A stretch of 64,000 nt of DNA from Allomuricauda sp. CAU 1633 (GCF_017313225.1 NZ_JAFLNE010000001.1:806001-870000); one strand, 5' to 3'; counted from the stretch's first letter, positions 45,092 through 54,289 are shown. A program made the numbers and translations. Notes: generated by a model not told the origin, from the sequence alone.

Positions 45092-45781
45092 TTATTTTAA
45101 ACTGTATTTAAAAATCCAACCCAAAATCTTAATGCCAGCAAATATAGTACCTTTTACCGTACCCGACACTTTTGAAACACCAATTCTTCGTTTATAACGC
45201 ACTGGTATTTCGGTATATGACATGTTTTTTCTCAGTACTTTGAGCTGCATTTCCACCGTCCACCCATAAGTCGTGTCCTGCATCTCCAATTTTTTGAGTT
45301 TTTCATATTTTATGGCCCTAAAAGGTCCCAAATCCGTAAATCTTGCTCCAAACAGGATTTTCATTAAAAAAGTGGCCAATTTGTTGCCAAAAACCTGCTG
45401 TGGAGTCATGGAACCGGGTTCCCTGAGCGACTTTTTTCGAGCGCCGACCACAAAATCTATGTCATTTTCCAAGATTGGGGCGACTACCTTATCCAGTTCC
45501 TCTGGATAATCCGAGTAATCTCCGTCAATAAATACGATTATGTCTGGTTGTTTGGATTGTTGCTCTACATAATTAATTCCGCGCAAGCAGGCAGACCCAT
45601 ATCCTTTGCGGGTTTCGGTGATTACGGTGGCCCCTGCTTTTTTGGCATTTTCCATGGTTTTATCGGTGGAGCCGTTGTCTACCACAATAATTTCGGAAAC
45701 ATGTTTTGGGATTTCGGAAACCACTTTTCCGATGGAGTCTCCTTCATTGATTGCAGGAATAATGACCTTGATATCCGCCAT
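45092..45781 (-). CDS. DPM1-like GT2 glycosyltransferase
   Basis: A 229-residue GT2 enzyme of the dolichyl-phosphate mannose synthase type: KVIIPAINEGDSIGKVVSEIP, IIVVDNGSTDKT, RGINYVEQQ, and IVFIDGDYSDYPEELD (DxD). A single hydrophobic end (IFAGIKILGWIFKYSLK) anchors it. It probably transfers a hexose to a polyprenyl phosphate used by the later gene products. First gene of the operon; one base separates it from the next. Confidence 0.9.
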   Translation of the reverse strand: MADIKVIIPAINEGDSIGKVVSEIPKHVSEIIVVDNGSTDKTMENAKKAGATVITETRKGYGSACLRGINYVEQQSKQPDIIVFIDGDYSDYPEELDKVVAPILENDIDFVVGARKKSLREPGSMTPQQVFGNKLATFLMKILFGARFTDLGPFRAIKYEKLKKLEMQDTTYGWTVEMQLKVLRKNMSYTEIPVRYKRRIGVSKVSGTVKGTIFAGIKILGWIFKYSLK

Positions 45782-45870
45782 GGGCTGCCTTTGGATTTTA
45801 TTTTAGTTTGAAGTTGCCAAAACTAGGGTTTTCCATGCGCTTTTTTGATTTCTTGTGAAAAGAGTTTATA

Positions 45871-47475
45871 TCATTTTTGATTTACCAATGTCATTAAATC
45901 CACATCATTGCCCAATAAAACTTGGTTGCTGTCTATTCTTCCCTCCAACGGGCCATTTTCCAATTTCAATACACCTCTTGGGCACACTGCGGAGCAAATA
46001 CCGCATCCTACGCAACTGGCACGAACAATATTCTCGCCTTTTTGGGCATAGGCCCGCACATCGATACCCATTTCGCAATAGGTTGAACAGTTTCCGCAAG
46101 AAATACACTGCCCCCCATTGGTGGTAATTCGAAATCTGGAGAATAACCGCTGTTGAAAACCAAGGATGGCCGCCATGGGACACCCAAACCTGCACCATAC
46201 CCTGCTCCCAAAAATTGGGTAAAAGCCCGTGCCAATGACTCCTGAAAAGATACTGCCAATCAGAAAGGAATAGGATTTACGTAGGGTTTCCGACTTGAAG
46301 AGAAATACATTGCCATCTCCACTGAAAAAGTGCATGCCGAGAAGTGCCATAATGATCACAAAATACCCAATGGCACCGTATTGCGCATCTTTTTGAAGTT
46401 GGTCCCGTTTAAAGAGCATCACCCATACAAAAACAAGTGTCAGTAATACGGCGACGCCAATTAAAAATGAGCTTTTGGTCAGCCAATATTTGCTCGTATC
46501 CGTTCCCAAATAGGAGTACACCACTGCGGTGGTCATCAAGGTGACAAAAACCACCACGCTATGCACCACCCAGCGCTCCACTTTCCAAGCAAAAGTTGAT
46601 TTATCACTCAATTGACGGAAGGAATCTCCAGCAGTTTCGGCCAGTCCGCCACAACCACAAACCCAAGAGCAATACCATCGCTTCCCATATTTATAGGTTA
46701 GGATGGGGGTAATGACAAAAATGGAGAGAATTCCAAAAACCAATAGGGCAAAACCAATATCCCCGGAGCTTAAAAACCCTTTTATGCGGTAGCTCTCAAA
46801 ATTATAGTAGTTGAGAGGCCAAACATTTTTAAGGTCATAATAGGGCAAGCTACCTCCATTTAAAATTTTATCTCCGTTTAAACGGGCCATCAATTCGGGA
46901 ATGATGAACGCGAAAGCGGTTTGGAAGAACATGACGCTCCAGGTTCGGAGCTTTTCATAACGGTTATGGCGATACTTCCACAGAAACTTTATTCCGAAAG
47001 CTAAAATAGCCACTGTATATAAGGTTCCATAGACAAACCATTGACTGGCGGGATTGCCACTCAGCGCCTTGCTCAAAGGGTCAAAAAGCCCAATAACTCC
47101 TTTGTTGTCTCCATCACTTACCAATCCCAAATATTCGGGATAGAAATACAAGATGATATAGAATCCAGTCAATGAAAGACCAGCTACCCATGCCCAAAAT
47201 CCACGGTTGGAGATGGATTTGAACCAAACCCCATCATTTTTGATGCCTGGAAGTTTTTGAGAATAGGCATCCCATGAAAACCAAAGAATACCTGCAAAAA
47301 GCGCTGAAAGTGAAATGGAAAGCCAAAGTGTTTTATTGGGAAAGGAAACATTGAATATGGCCAGCAGCATTATCCCCAATCCCGTAACACCGGTAAGAGT
47401 GGCCAGTTTTTGACTAGTGCTCAAGCTTTTTGGGGGTTGCCCAGTGAGGGCCATGCTTTTATCGTATGTGCTCAT
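45871..47475 (-). CDS. Membrane 4Fe-4S protein (NosR/NapH/CcoG-like)
   Basis: A 534-residue polytopic membrane protein with three Cys clusters. WYCSWVCGCGGLAETAGD and SRVWCRFGCPMAAILGFQQ are the CxxxC-type motifs of the NosR/NapH family, and a C-terminal 2[4Fe-4S] ferredoxin domain has CISCGNCSTYCEMGID and CVGCGICSAVCPRG. The ATG at 47475 is chosen over an in-frame TTG at 47493 that would overlap the upstream stop. It lies ten bases after a flavoprotein gene, suggesting an electron path from flavin to membrane iron-sulfur clusters. Confidence 0.9.
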   Translation of the reverse strand: MSTYDKSMALTGQPPKSLSTSQKLATLTGVTGLGIMLLAIFNVSFPNKTLWLSISLSALFAGILWFSWDAYSQKLPGIKNDGVWFKSISNRGFWAWVAGLSLTGFYIILYFYPEYLGLVSDGDNKGVIGLFDPLSKALSGNPASQWFVYGTLYTVAILAFGIKFLWKYRHNRYEKLRTWSVMFFQTAFAFIIPELMARLNGDKILNGGSLPYYDLKNVWPLNYYNFESYRIKGFLSSGDIGFALLVFGILSIFVITPILTYKYGKRWYCSWVCGCGGLAETAGDSFRQLSDKSTFAWKVERWVVHSVVVFVTLMTTAVVYSYLGTDTSKYWLTKSSFLIGVAVLLTLVFVWVMLFKRDQLQKDAQYGAIGYFVIIMALLGMHFFSGDGNVFLFKSETLRKSYSFLIGSIFSGVIGTGFYPIFGSRVWCRFGCPMAAILGFQQRLFSRFRITTNGGQCISCGNCSTYCEMGIDVRAYAQKGENIVRASCVGCGICSAVCPRGVLKLENGPLEGRIDSNQVLLGNDVDLMTLVNQK

Positions 47476-47485
47476 TGCTATTGGA

Positions 47486-48835
47486 TTAGGCAAATTGGAA
47501 GATGCGTTTTAAACTTTTCTTTTTGGAGTGGATGGATTTCCCAAAATCTGAATTGAATTGGTTCACGATGTCGTTTTCATACGTCTTGTAGAATTCTGGA
47601 TCAAAGTTGGCATCCATGAGATGCTCCAATACATACTCCACGTTTCTTTTTTCTGTAAGCCATCGGTCAAAAATCTCGTGTCGCAATCGAATGCCAAAGG
47701 TATTGATGCCCAAAAGTTCTTTGGAATCTTTATGAAAGGCAATGGTAATGCAAATTTTCTCTTTGGGATGTCTCCAATGAAAATGAACTTCCTCGGCTTT
47801 CTTTCTTCGTTCCGAAAACACCCAACCATACGTTTGGTACTCAATATCCAGGAATTTGGCAGAATTAAACCAATGTCCAGGATTGTAGGGTATTTTATTG
47901 CCGCAAATGGTCTGTGCCACGGTTTCACCCATCATGCGACCGGTGTACCAAACCGCTTCAACGGGGCGTCTGTTTCCAATAGCTTTGTGCTGTTCGGCAC
48001 AGTCGCCGATCGCATAGATATCTTTACTGTTGGTTTCCAGAAAGCGATTTACTTTAACCCCTCGACCTAATTCAATTCCAGAATCCTTTAAGAAATCGAT
48101 ATTGGGCGTAACGCCCGCGGTAAGTCCGACCAAATCACAGGGGATCTCCTCTCCAGTTTCTTCCACAATGATGGATTTTACCCTTCCGTTTTCATCGGAA
48201 ACAATTTCTTTAAGGGAGGAGCTTAACCTTAAATCGATGTGGTGTTCCACAATATGCTCGTTGATCATTTGCGATTCACCACTGGGTAAAATGCCGTTCC
48301 AAAAACTGTCTTCTCGCACCAAAAAGGTTACAGGAATGTCTCTGGTTCGGAGCATTTCGGCCAGTTCAATCCCGATCAATCCGCCACCTACGATCACAGC
48401 CCTTTTGCAAACCTTGTTGTTAGGGGCATTTTGTTCCAAAAGATCTAGATCTTGCTTGGAATAGAGTCCTTGAACCCCGTCTAAATCTTGTCCGGGCCAT
48501 CCAAATTTGTTGGGTTTGGATCCTGTGGCGATGATTAATTTATCATAGAAGATGGATTTGCCACCATCCAGCGATACCTTTTTATCTTCGGGAATTACCT
48601 GGGTTACAAACCCTTTGACCAATTCAATGCGATTTTTCTTCCAAAACCCATTTTCATAGGGTTGTGTGTGTTCAAATTTCATATGACCCATGTACACATA
48701 CATCAGCGCGGTTCGGGAAAAAAAATAATCGGTCTCCGCAGAAATTAGGGTAATCCGTTTATCAGAGAGTTTACGGATATGCCGCGCTGCCGTAACCCCG
48801 GCAATTCCATTTCCAATAATGACAATGTTCTCCAT
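47486..48835 (-). CDS. NAD(P)/FAD-dependent pyridine nucleotide-disulfide-type oxidoreductase
   Basis: A 449-residue class-I-like flavoprotein of the NirB/rubredoxin-reductase group. It has an N-terminal ENIVIIGNGIAGVTAARHI FAD motif, KLIIATGSKPN, a second dinucleotide fold AVIVGGGLIGIELAEMLR for NAD(P)H, and IYAIGDCAEQ. The active Cys pair of disulfide reductases is absent. It presumably passes electrons to the adjacent membrane Fe-S protein. The upstream region carries a perfect palindrome. Confidence 0.9.
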   Translation of the reverse strand: MENIVIIGNGIAGVTAARHIRKLSDKRITLISAETDYFFSRTALMYVYMGHMKFEHTQPYENGFWKKNRIELVKGFVTQVIPEDKKVSLDGGKSIFYDKLIIATGSKPNKFGWPGQDLDGVQGLYSKQDLDLLEQNAPNNKVCKRAVIVGGGLIGIELAEMLRTRDIPVTFLVREDSFWNGILPSGESQMINEHIVEHHIDLRLSSSLKEIVSDENGRVKSIIVEETGEEIPCDLVGLTAGVTPNIDFLKDSGIELGRGVKVNRFLETNSKDIYAIGDCAEQHKAIGNRRPVEAVWYTGRMMGETVAQTICGNKIPYNPGHWFNSAKFLDIEYQTYGWVFSERRKKAEEVHFHWRHPKEKICITIAFHKDSKELLGINTFGIRLRHEIFDRWLTEKRNVEYVLEHLMDANFDPEFYKTYENDIVNQFNSDFGKSIHSKKKSLKRIFQFA

Positions 48836-48882
48836 ATGGACCTATTGATTGTTGCTAATGGGTCGAACTTAACAAAAGGAAC

Positions 48883-48899
48883 TTAACCCAATGGGTTAA
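48883..48899. promoter_or_regulatory. Perfect palindrome TTAACCCA-A-TGGGTTAA
   Basis: Two 8-bp arms with a one-base spacer, 48 bases upstream of the flavoprotein start and 90 bases upstream of the divergent GH113-like gene. The symmetry is typical of a dimeric regulator site. A near -7 box (TAAGTTCG) lies 17 bases from TTG inside the palindrome on the minus strand. The regulator is unknown. Confidence 0.55.
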
Positions 48900-48988
48900 T
48901 TTAGAAAGAATATAATTTAATACAGATTGCATTTTTCATAAATCCTTAACTTTTAATGGATTATTTTTAGGGTAAAGGAATTTGGTAT

Positions 48989-50002
48989 ATGAAACTTTTA
49001 GGCCTCTTTTGGTGTTTGATTTTGATTTCGTGCAGTGGTCAGTCTATTGAAAAAATCAATGGTGTCAGCTTTGTGGGGTCTCGGGAAGAAGTGATACAAG
49101 AGCATGTAGATCCCTTGCTGAAGATCCATGCCAATTATGCTGCGGTGATGCCTTTTGGTTTTATGAGAGAGTCCAATTCCCCTGAACTGGTTTTTAACTC
49201 GGAACGCCAGTGGTATGGTGAGACCAAACGGGGTGCCAAACAGTATATTGATTTATTGCATAAAAATGGGGTGCAGGTGATGCTCAAGCCCCAAATCTGG
49301 ATTCGCCGCGGTTCGTTTACCGGAGATATGGCCATGACCTCAGAAGAAGATTGGAGGACGTTTGAAAAATCGTATGCTGACTTTATCCTTACCTACGCCA
49401 AGTTGGCCGAAGAAACCCAAAGCAGCGTGTATTGTATTGGAACTGAATTGGATGAGTTCATCAAACACCGACCTGAATTTTGGAATGAACTTATTGGAAA
49501 AGTACGACAAGTGTATCACGGCAAGTTGACCTATGCTGCCAATTGGGATGAATATGCCCGCACCCCATTTTGGGATCAGTTGGATTATGTTGGGGTGAAT
49601 GCTTATTTCCCATTATGTGAAAAGCAAAGTCCCACCGTGGAAACCCTAACTGTAGGATGGCAACCTTGGAAAGCTAAATTGAAGGGGCTTTCGGAAAAAC
49701 ACAAAAAGCCTATGCTGTTTACCGAATTTGGGTACAGAAGTATGGATTATGCCGGAAAAAAACCTTGGTTGGTGGATCGTAACCAAGAAAATGTCAATTT
49801 AAAAGCTCAAGCAGATGCCACCCAGGTCATTTTTGATGAGTTTTGGGATGAGGATTGGTTTGCTGGAGGTTTTGTATGGAAATGGTTCATTCACCATGAC
49901 CGTGCAGGAGGTTATGCGGACAATAGGTTTACCCCTCAAAACAAACCAGCTGAATCTGTGATTCGGGAACACTACGCCCAAGTTAAAAAATCAAAACTTT
50001 AA
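48989..50002 (+). CDS. GH113-like glycoside hydrolase lipoprotein
   Basis: A 337-residue exported lipoprotein (LILISC, Cys15) with a TIM-barrel glycosidase body. The acid/base is in YCIGTELDEF (Glu153) and the nucleophile in MLFTEFGYRS (Glu246). The two glutamates on strands 4 and 7 and the spacing fit the clan GH-A family GH113 (beta-mannanase), where Glu151 and Glu231 are known. Other landmarks are MLKPQIWIRRG and LDYVGVNAYFPL. Substrate specificity towards mannan is inference; related Bacteroidota proteins are often left as GTA-TIM-like proteins. Confidence 0.85.
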   Translation: MKLLGLFWCLILISCSGQSIEKINGVSFVGSREEVIQEHVDPLLKIHANYAAVMPFGFMRESNSPELVFNSERQWYGETKRGAKQYIDLLHKNGVQVMLKPQIWIRRGSFTGDMAMTSEEDWRTFEKSYADFILTYAKLAEETQSSVYCIGTELDEFIKHRPEFWNELIGKVRQVYHGKLTYAANWDEYARTPFWDQLDYVGVNAYFPLCEKQSPTVETLTVGWQPWKAKLKGLSEKHKKPMLFTEFGYRSMDYAGKKPWLVDRNQENVNLKAQADATQVIFDEFWDEDWFAGGFVWKWFIHHDRAGGYADNRFTPQNKPAESVIREHYAQVKKSKL

Positions 50003-50066
50003 GGTTATCAATACCGATTGTTAAAACTTTTTGTACCCGTCAGGTTTTGGGATAAATGATTTTTGC

Positions 50067-50074
50067 CATATTTG
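50067..50074 (+). promoter_or_regulatory. -7-like box before the LysM gene
   Basis: CATATTTG is one mismatch from TAnnTTTG, 31 bases before the ATG at 50106; TTTG stands 17 bases further upstream (50046-50049). Confidence 0.35.
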
Positions 50075-50105
50075 TAGTGCACCTCCCAATTATAAACTGA
50101 ACCTG

Positions 50106-51041
50106 ATGAAATTTTTTCCATCCCTCTTCTTTTGGGTATGCACTTGCTCATTTTTTTTCGCTCAAGACCTTCCCAATACGGTCATTGCAGAACAAGGCGA
50201 TGGCATCTTTTCCTTACTTCGAAAACAAGGCTTGGATCCTGTGAAGCATTATGAGGAATTCATCAAGCTCAATGAAGAAAAAATTAAGGATGGTAGTTTT
50301 TTGCAGGTTGGAGTGGCCTACCAAATTCCCAAAACCACCGATTCTTTCAAGAAAACCGGAGTGCAGATACTGGGAGAAAATGGAACAGAGGAGCCCATTT
50401 TTGACAAAGAATTGGCCAAAATGTCCCTAAAAAGTGAGAAACTCAAAGATGCGGTCTATTATTTGATCGTGGAAAATGATGCCCATCAAGATAATGGATT
50501 TGTAAAGGAAACTACTCAAAATTTAGCTTCCGAGCTCATGGTTCATGGGGCCCAAGTGTACATCTTGGGTAACGAAAGCCCAGAAATTTTGGAAGAAACT
50601 GAAGCTGAGACAGATTATACCCAAAAAATGGACGCCTATATTGATGCCATAAACAAGCGTTACCTTCAAAATAGTGGCAAGTACCAAAGGGTATTGGTGA
50701 TACGGGACAATGCCGTTACAGGAAGAGGCAACATGAACGTAGCCGTTTATCATTACAACAAAAGCGAAGAAGGGCAGCGGTTGGCAGAAAATATCCAAAA
50801 CGTATTCAAAAAGAACAGTGTATCCCGCTCCCCAGAGAATAGCAACATGATATTTGAAGACAGCAATAGCCTATACTTGGCTAAAAATACGCTTCCGGCG
50901 GTAAGTTTGCTTACTCTGGATAACGATTCACCAAAATCAGTAGAAGAGAAAATTTCGGTACGCCCTAATAAAAAGCTGCTTGCCAATTTGCTGACCAATG
51001 GAATTATGAACGATTTTGCCGATCTGGAGATTGAAGAATAG
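50106..51041 (+). CDS. Secreted LysM protein with degenerate amidase_3-like domain
   Basis: A 311-residue exported protein: the signal MKFFPSLFFWVCTCSFFFAQ starts at ATG 50106, and the longer frame from 50031 is upstream of the likely promoter. Residues about 25-80 look like a LysM peptidoglycan-binding unit (GDGIFSLLRKQGLD...LQVGVAYQIP). The second half follows the layout of N-acetylmuramoyl-L-alanine amidases: YYLIVENDAHQDNGFVKETTQNLASELMVHGAQVYIL, then LPAVSLLTLDNDSPKSVEE near the end. The PGHGG motif with the first zinc ligand is missing, so catalysis is doubtful. It could be a regulator or binder of cell-wall enzymes. Confidence 0.75.
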   Translation: MKFFPSLFFWVCTCSFFFAQDLPNTVIAEQGDGIFSLLRKQGLDPVKHYEEFIKLNEEKIKDGSFLQVGVAYQIPKTTDSFKKTGVQILGENGTEEPIFDKELAKMSLKSEKLKDAVYYLIVENDAHQDNGFVKETTQNLASELMVHGAQVYILGNESPEILEETEAETDYTQKMDAYIDAINKRYLQNSGKYQRVLVIRDNAVTGRGNMNVAVYHYNKSEEGQRLAENIQNVFKKNSVSRSPENSNMIFEDSNSLYLAKNTLPAVSLLTLDNDSPKSVEEKISVRPNKKLLANLLTNGIMNDFADLEIEE

Positions 51042-51046
51042 CTTCT

Positions 51047-51751
51047 TTAGGGTGTAATGTACTTCGCATAATACCGATATAGCTTATCTGGACTCGACCC
51101 CAAATACTTTTTTAGATGGATAACAGCAAAATGAAATTGAAGCTTCAAGATGCCTATTTCCTGATATTTCCGTGCTGAGGTGACCACGTAAGCTGGTAAG
51201 ACCCTAAATTTTGTTTGTTTGTATAACCGCCCTATGAATTCCGTATCCTCATAAATGCGATAAGTCTCATCGAAGCCTTTACTTTTTGTAAAGAGCTCCC
51301 GTTCTACAAATAGGGATTGGTCGCCTCCGCGACAGATAAGTAGATTCATTCTGGAAAACCAAGCAAAAAAGCGAAGAAAAAGGTTTTTGGTGTCAAATCT
51401 CATCCGAAAGCAACCTGCTAAAAATCCACTATCAGCAGCGCTCAGGATAAACTGGTCAAAATTGTGGGGAGGAAAGGTATCGGCATGTAAAAAATAGAGA
51501 ACGTCTCCTTTGGCGTGTTTGGCTCCTAGGTTCATTTGTTTGGCCCTCCCTTTTTGGGATAGAACCACTTTTGCACGATGTTGCTCTGCAATTTCCCGAG
51601 TTTTGTCCGTACTTCCACCGTCAACACAAATAATTTCTATGTTATTGGAGGGTGTTGATTTTTGGTTAAGGTGCTTGAGCAACTTTCCGAGGCATAGCTC
51701 TTCATTGAGCACCGGAATAATTATGCTTATGGAACGATTCTTATTTGGCAT
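51047..51751 (-). CDS. GT2 glycosyltransferase, TIGR04283 (arsenosugar-associated) type
   Basis: A 234-residue GT-A enzyme: SIIIPVLNEELCLGKLLKHL, IICVDGGSTDKTREIAEQ, GRAKQMNLGAKHAKGDVLYFLHADTFPP (with HAD in the DxD place) and CRGGDQSLFVERELF. The RAxQMNxGAxxAxGDxLLFLHADT phrase is the mark of the TIGR04283 group, which is found with ArsM/ArsS arsenosugar genes. It is last of the five-gene operon, overlapping the DUF547 gene by eleven bases. The sugar donor is unknown. Confidence 0.9.
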   Translation of the reverse strand: MPNKNRSISIIIPVLNEELCLGKLLKHLNQKSTPSNNIEIICVDGGSTDKTREIAEQHRAKVVLSQKGRAKQMNLGAKHAKGDVLYFLHADTFPPHNFDQFILSAADSGFLAGCFRMRFDTKNLFLRFFAWFSRMNLLICRGGDQSLFVERELFTKSKGFDETYRIYEDTEFIGRLYKQTKFRVLPAYVVTSARKYQEIGILKLQFHFAVIHLKKYLGSSPDKLYRYYAKYITP

Positions 51752-52484
51752 CGTTCAAACTCCAGTCATAATCCAAATAGTCGATATCGGCATCGCTGCC
51801 GATGGGATTTTTTAAATAAGGGTTGATGAATTCCAAAAGTGAGGTGTCCTCCGTAAAATCACCCTTGTACCATTTGAATATTTTGGATAATTGAGCTTCG
51901 CCGTTTTCAAAGCGATTTTTTGTCGGGTCGTTTACAAAATCTTGAGCCACTTGGTTAAGCTGCTGTTCCATTTTTTCAGGCATAAAGGCCTCATTCAACA
52001 ATTTTGGACAGGAATAGGAGGCGCAATTAATGGCAAAATGAATTCGTGGTTCGTTCATCTTGCGCAGAATTTCGTGCTCAATATGGTTCAGGGATAAAGT
52101 TGAATTACCCACATAAATCCATTTTTTATCCCATCGATTGGGAATGTCCTTGATACTTTCAACAGGGTAATGGTCCACAATCAGCTTTACGGTTGCCGCA
52201 TTATAAAGGTTAATATAATAAGCCAATGAATCCTCCTTGGACCAAGTTGGGGAAGGGGGGTGTTGTGCCAAATGACTTAAATAATCATTAAGCTGTGCGG
52301 CATCCTGTTTGAAAACCGAGTATTTCACATTTCCATTCTCATCCACATGATTTTTTAAAAGTGTGTTCCAAACCTCATGGGAAGGTTTGGAAGTGTTCAT
52401 CTGATAGTGAGCCTCCAACCTTTCCTTTTTTCCGTTGCAAGAAAGAAGAAATAAGCCAAGTAAAAGATGTAGGACAATGTTCAT
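51741..52484 (-). CDS. DUF547 lipoprotein
   Basis: A 247-residue exported lipoprotein (LLSC, Cys16). DUF547 features are LAYYINLYNAATVKLIVDHYP, SLNHIEHEILR and RIHFAINCASYSCPKLLNEAF, the last with the conserved Cys-x-x-x-Cys. The fold belongs to the transglutaminase/papain-like superfamily but activity is unproven. It is frequently next to arsenosugar genes in Bacteroidota and cyanobacteria. It overlaps the following GT2 gene. Confidence 0.9.
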   Translation of the reverse strand: MNIVLHLLLGLFLLSCNGKKERLEAHYQMNTSKPSHEVWNTLLKNHVDENGNVKYSVFKQDAAQLNDYLSHLAQHPPSPTWSKEDSLAYYINLYNAATVKLIVDHYPVESIKDIPNRWDKKWIYVGNSTLSLNHIEHEILRKMNEPRIHFAINCASYSCPKLLNEAFMPEKMEQQLNQVAQDFVNDPTKNRFENGEAQLSKIFKWYKGDFTEDTSLLEFINPYLKNPIGSDADIDYLDYDWSLNDAK

Positions 52485-52511
52485 GCTCTTATCTTTTGAA
52501 TTTCAGGAAAC

Positions 52512-53477
52512 CTAGCAGCAACCACCGCCATTGTAATGCCACGTGCTTTCGCTAATATGGATTTGGTCCGAGGCTTTTGCTAAAGCAGCCGCTGTTTTGT
52601 CGCAAACGGCCAAGGGCTGGTTTTGGTACATGACATGACCCTTGCCATCATCAAAATACTCCTCATCACCGTAATAGATGGCTGTTTTTCCAGTGAACAT
52701 ACAAGGGCCATCCTCGGGCATGGGGTCTTTTATTGCGGCAATTTCAATAGATTCAATATAAATGAGTTCGTCCGTTGGGTAATGGTTGGGCGACAAAACG
52801 CGATACGATCTTCTTCCTCGAATCTCAATGGTGCCAAACCCGGCATCGGTCAGAACTTTTACATAGTCTTTTAGAGGGATGCTACCACTGAGGCATAGTG
52901 CCCTTAGTCGGTCATCATTACGAAGTGCATCGTTCATGGGCTGTTCACAAATAGGGTCGCTCATTACCAAACGTCCATGGGGCTTTAATACACGATACAT
53001 CTCTGAGACTGCTTTTTTCAGATCTTCCATCTTAAAGATATTGAAGAGGCAGTTTTGGGCAGCTACATCAATACTTTCATTGGCAACGGGAAGGTTAAGC
53101 GCATCGCCCTTTACTAAATTCACATACTCGCTTTTGAACCAATCATTCTCTTCTTCGGCCACTTTAAAGTTTTTTCGGGAAGCTTCCAACATTTCATCCA
53201 CAGAATCCACCCCGGTGACACCACCTTGTTGTCTGGAGAAATAAGAAAACTGCAACAATTCCATTCCGCCGCCCACTCCCACATAAAGTATTTTAGGGTT
53301 GTTTACTAAATCCTGTGCGGAGACCGTGCTCCCGCAACCATAATTCATTTCTTGCATGATCTTTGGGATGGATAACCCTGGGAATTGCCAAACGGGGTTT
53401 GTGGTACAACAAAGTCCAACATCTGGGGTCAGGGCCGCCTCTTTATAGAGGTCTTGGGTGGCATTTAGATAGCTCAT
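52512..53477 (-). CDS. arsM: ArsM-type arsenite methyltransferase (arsenosugar branch)
   Basis: A 321-residue SAM-dependent methyltransferase. The N-terminus has LCCTTNPVW (Cys23, Cys24) and MNYGCGSTV (Cys48), the arsenic-binding region of this branch. The SAM fold follows (KILYVGVGGGMELLQFSYF; GDALNLPVANESIDVAAQNCLFNIF). RALCLSGSIPLKDYVKVLTDAGF and the final GGGCC (Cys320, Cys321) add more Cys. The N-terminal CCTTxPxWxxPGLxIP phrase and CC tail are the form I know for arsenosugar-linked ArsM. It would methylate As(III) to dimethylarsenite. Start overlaps the PNP stop by four bases. Confidence 0.9.
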   Translation of the reverse strand: MSYLNATQDLYKEAALTPDVGLCCTTNPVWQFPGLSIPKIMQEMNYGCGSTVSAQDLVNNPKILYVGVGGGMELLQFSYFSRQQGGVTGVDSVDEMLEASRKNFKVAEEENDWFKSEYVNLVKGDALNLPVANESIDVAAQNCLFNIFKMEDLKKAVSEMYRVLKPHGRLVMSDPICEQPMNDALRNDDRLRALCLSGSIPLKDYVKVLTDAGFGTIEIRGRRSYRVLSPNHYPTDELIYIESIEIAAIKDPMPEDGPCMFTGKTAIYYGDEEYFDDGKGHVMYQNQPLAVCDKTAAALAKASDQIHISESTWHYNGGGCC

Positions 53478-54289
53478 ATTTGTTTGATTAATTCTTTGAA
53501 CAATTGAATCATTTTGGGTTCGGCCTTGCTAGCGATGCCCAAAATTTCTTCAATATTGATGGGTTTAAGATTATCGGGGTCGCATTCATCGGTTAAAACG
53601 GATACGGCCACAATGGGTAGTCGTAAATGATTGGCAACAATTACTTCGGGAACAGTACTCATTCCAACAGCATCAGCACCAAGGGTTTTCAGCATCCGAT
53701 ATTCGGCCTTGGTCTCCAACTGCGGCCCCACTACAGAGGCATACACCCCTTTTTGAAGCGAAATGCTTTCTTTTTGAGCTATGTCCACAATTTTTTTTCG
53801 CATATCGAGGTCATACGGTTCGCTCATGTCCACAAACCGGTCTCCAAACTCTGACACGCCCTTAAAAGCCAAAGGAGAGCCTCCTTGAAGATTAATGTGA
53901 TCCTCAATGAGCATAATGTCCCCTTTTTTAAAGTTGAGGTTAATGGCACCAGCGGCATTGGACACAAACAGTTTTTTTATACCCAATTGGTGCATGACCC
54001 GAATGGGATAGGTGATGTCCAAGAAGTCGTACCCTTCATACAGATGAAAACGACCTTGCATCACCACGGCCTTTTTGCCTGCAATGGTCCCATAGATGAG
54101 TTTTCCGGTATGAAACTCCACTGTGGCCAAAGGAAAATAGGGAATATGGTTGTAGTGTGCTTCAATCGGGTCTTCAATGTTGTCCACCAATTGACCTAAC
54201 CCGGTGCCGAGGACAATGCCAATTTCGGGAGCATTAAATCCTCTCTTTTTTAAGTGGTCAACAGATTCATCAAGTTGTGCTTGAGTCAT
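53474..54289 (-). CDS. Purine-nucleoside phosphorylase (PNP/MTAP family)
   Basis: A 271-residue trimeric-type phosphorylase that splits purine nucleosides with phosphate. Motifs: IGIVLGTGLGQLVDNIE (phosphate site), VMQGRFHLYEGYDFLDITYPIRVM, NAAGAINLNFKKGDIMLIEDHIN, and LKTLGADAVGMSTVPEVIVANHL (with the GMS ribose and purine site residues). In the operon it could remove adenine from an arsenic-bearing deoxyadenosine intermediate. That is inference; a housekeeping purine role is equally compatible with the sequence. Confidence 0.93.
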   Translation of the reverse strand: MTQAQLDESVDHLKKRGFNAPEIGIVLGTGLGQLVDNIEDPIEAHYNHIPYFPLATVEFHTGKLIYGTIAGKKAVVMQGRFHLYEGYDFLDITYPIRVMHQLGIKKLFVSNAAGAINLNFKKGDIMLIEDHINLQGGSPLAFKGVSEFGDRFVDMSEPYDLDMRKKIVDIAQKESISLQKGVYASVVGPQLETKAEYRMLKTLGADAVGMSTVPEVIVANHLRLPIVAVSVLTDECDPDNLKPINIEEILGIASKAEPKMIQLFKELIKQI

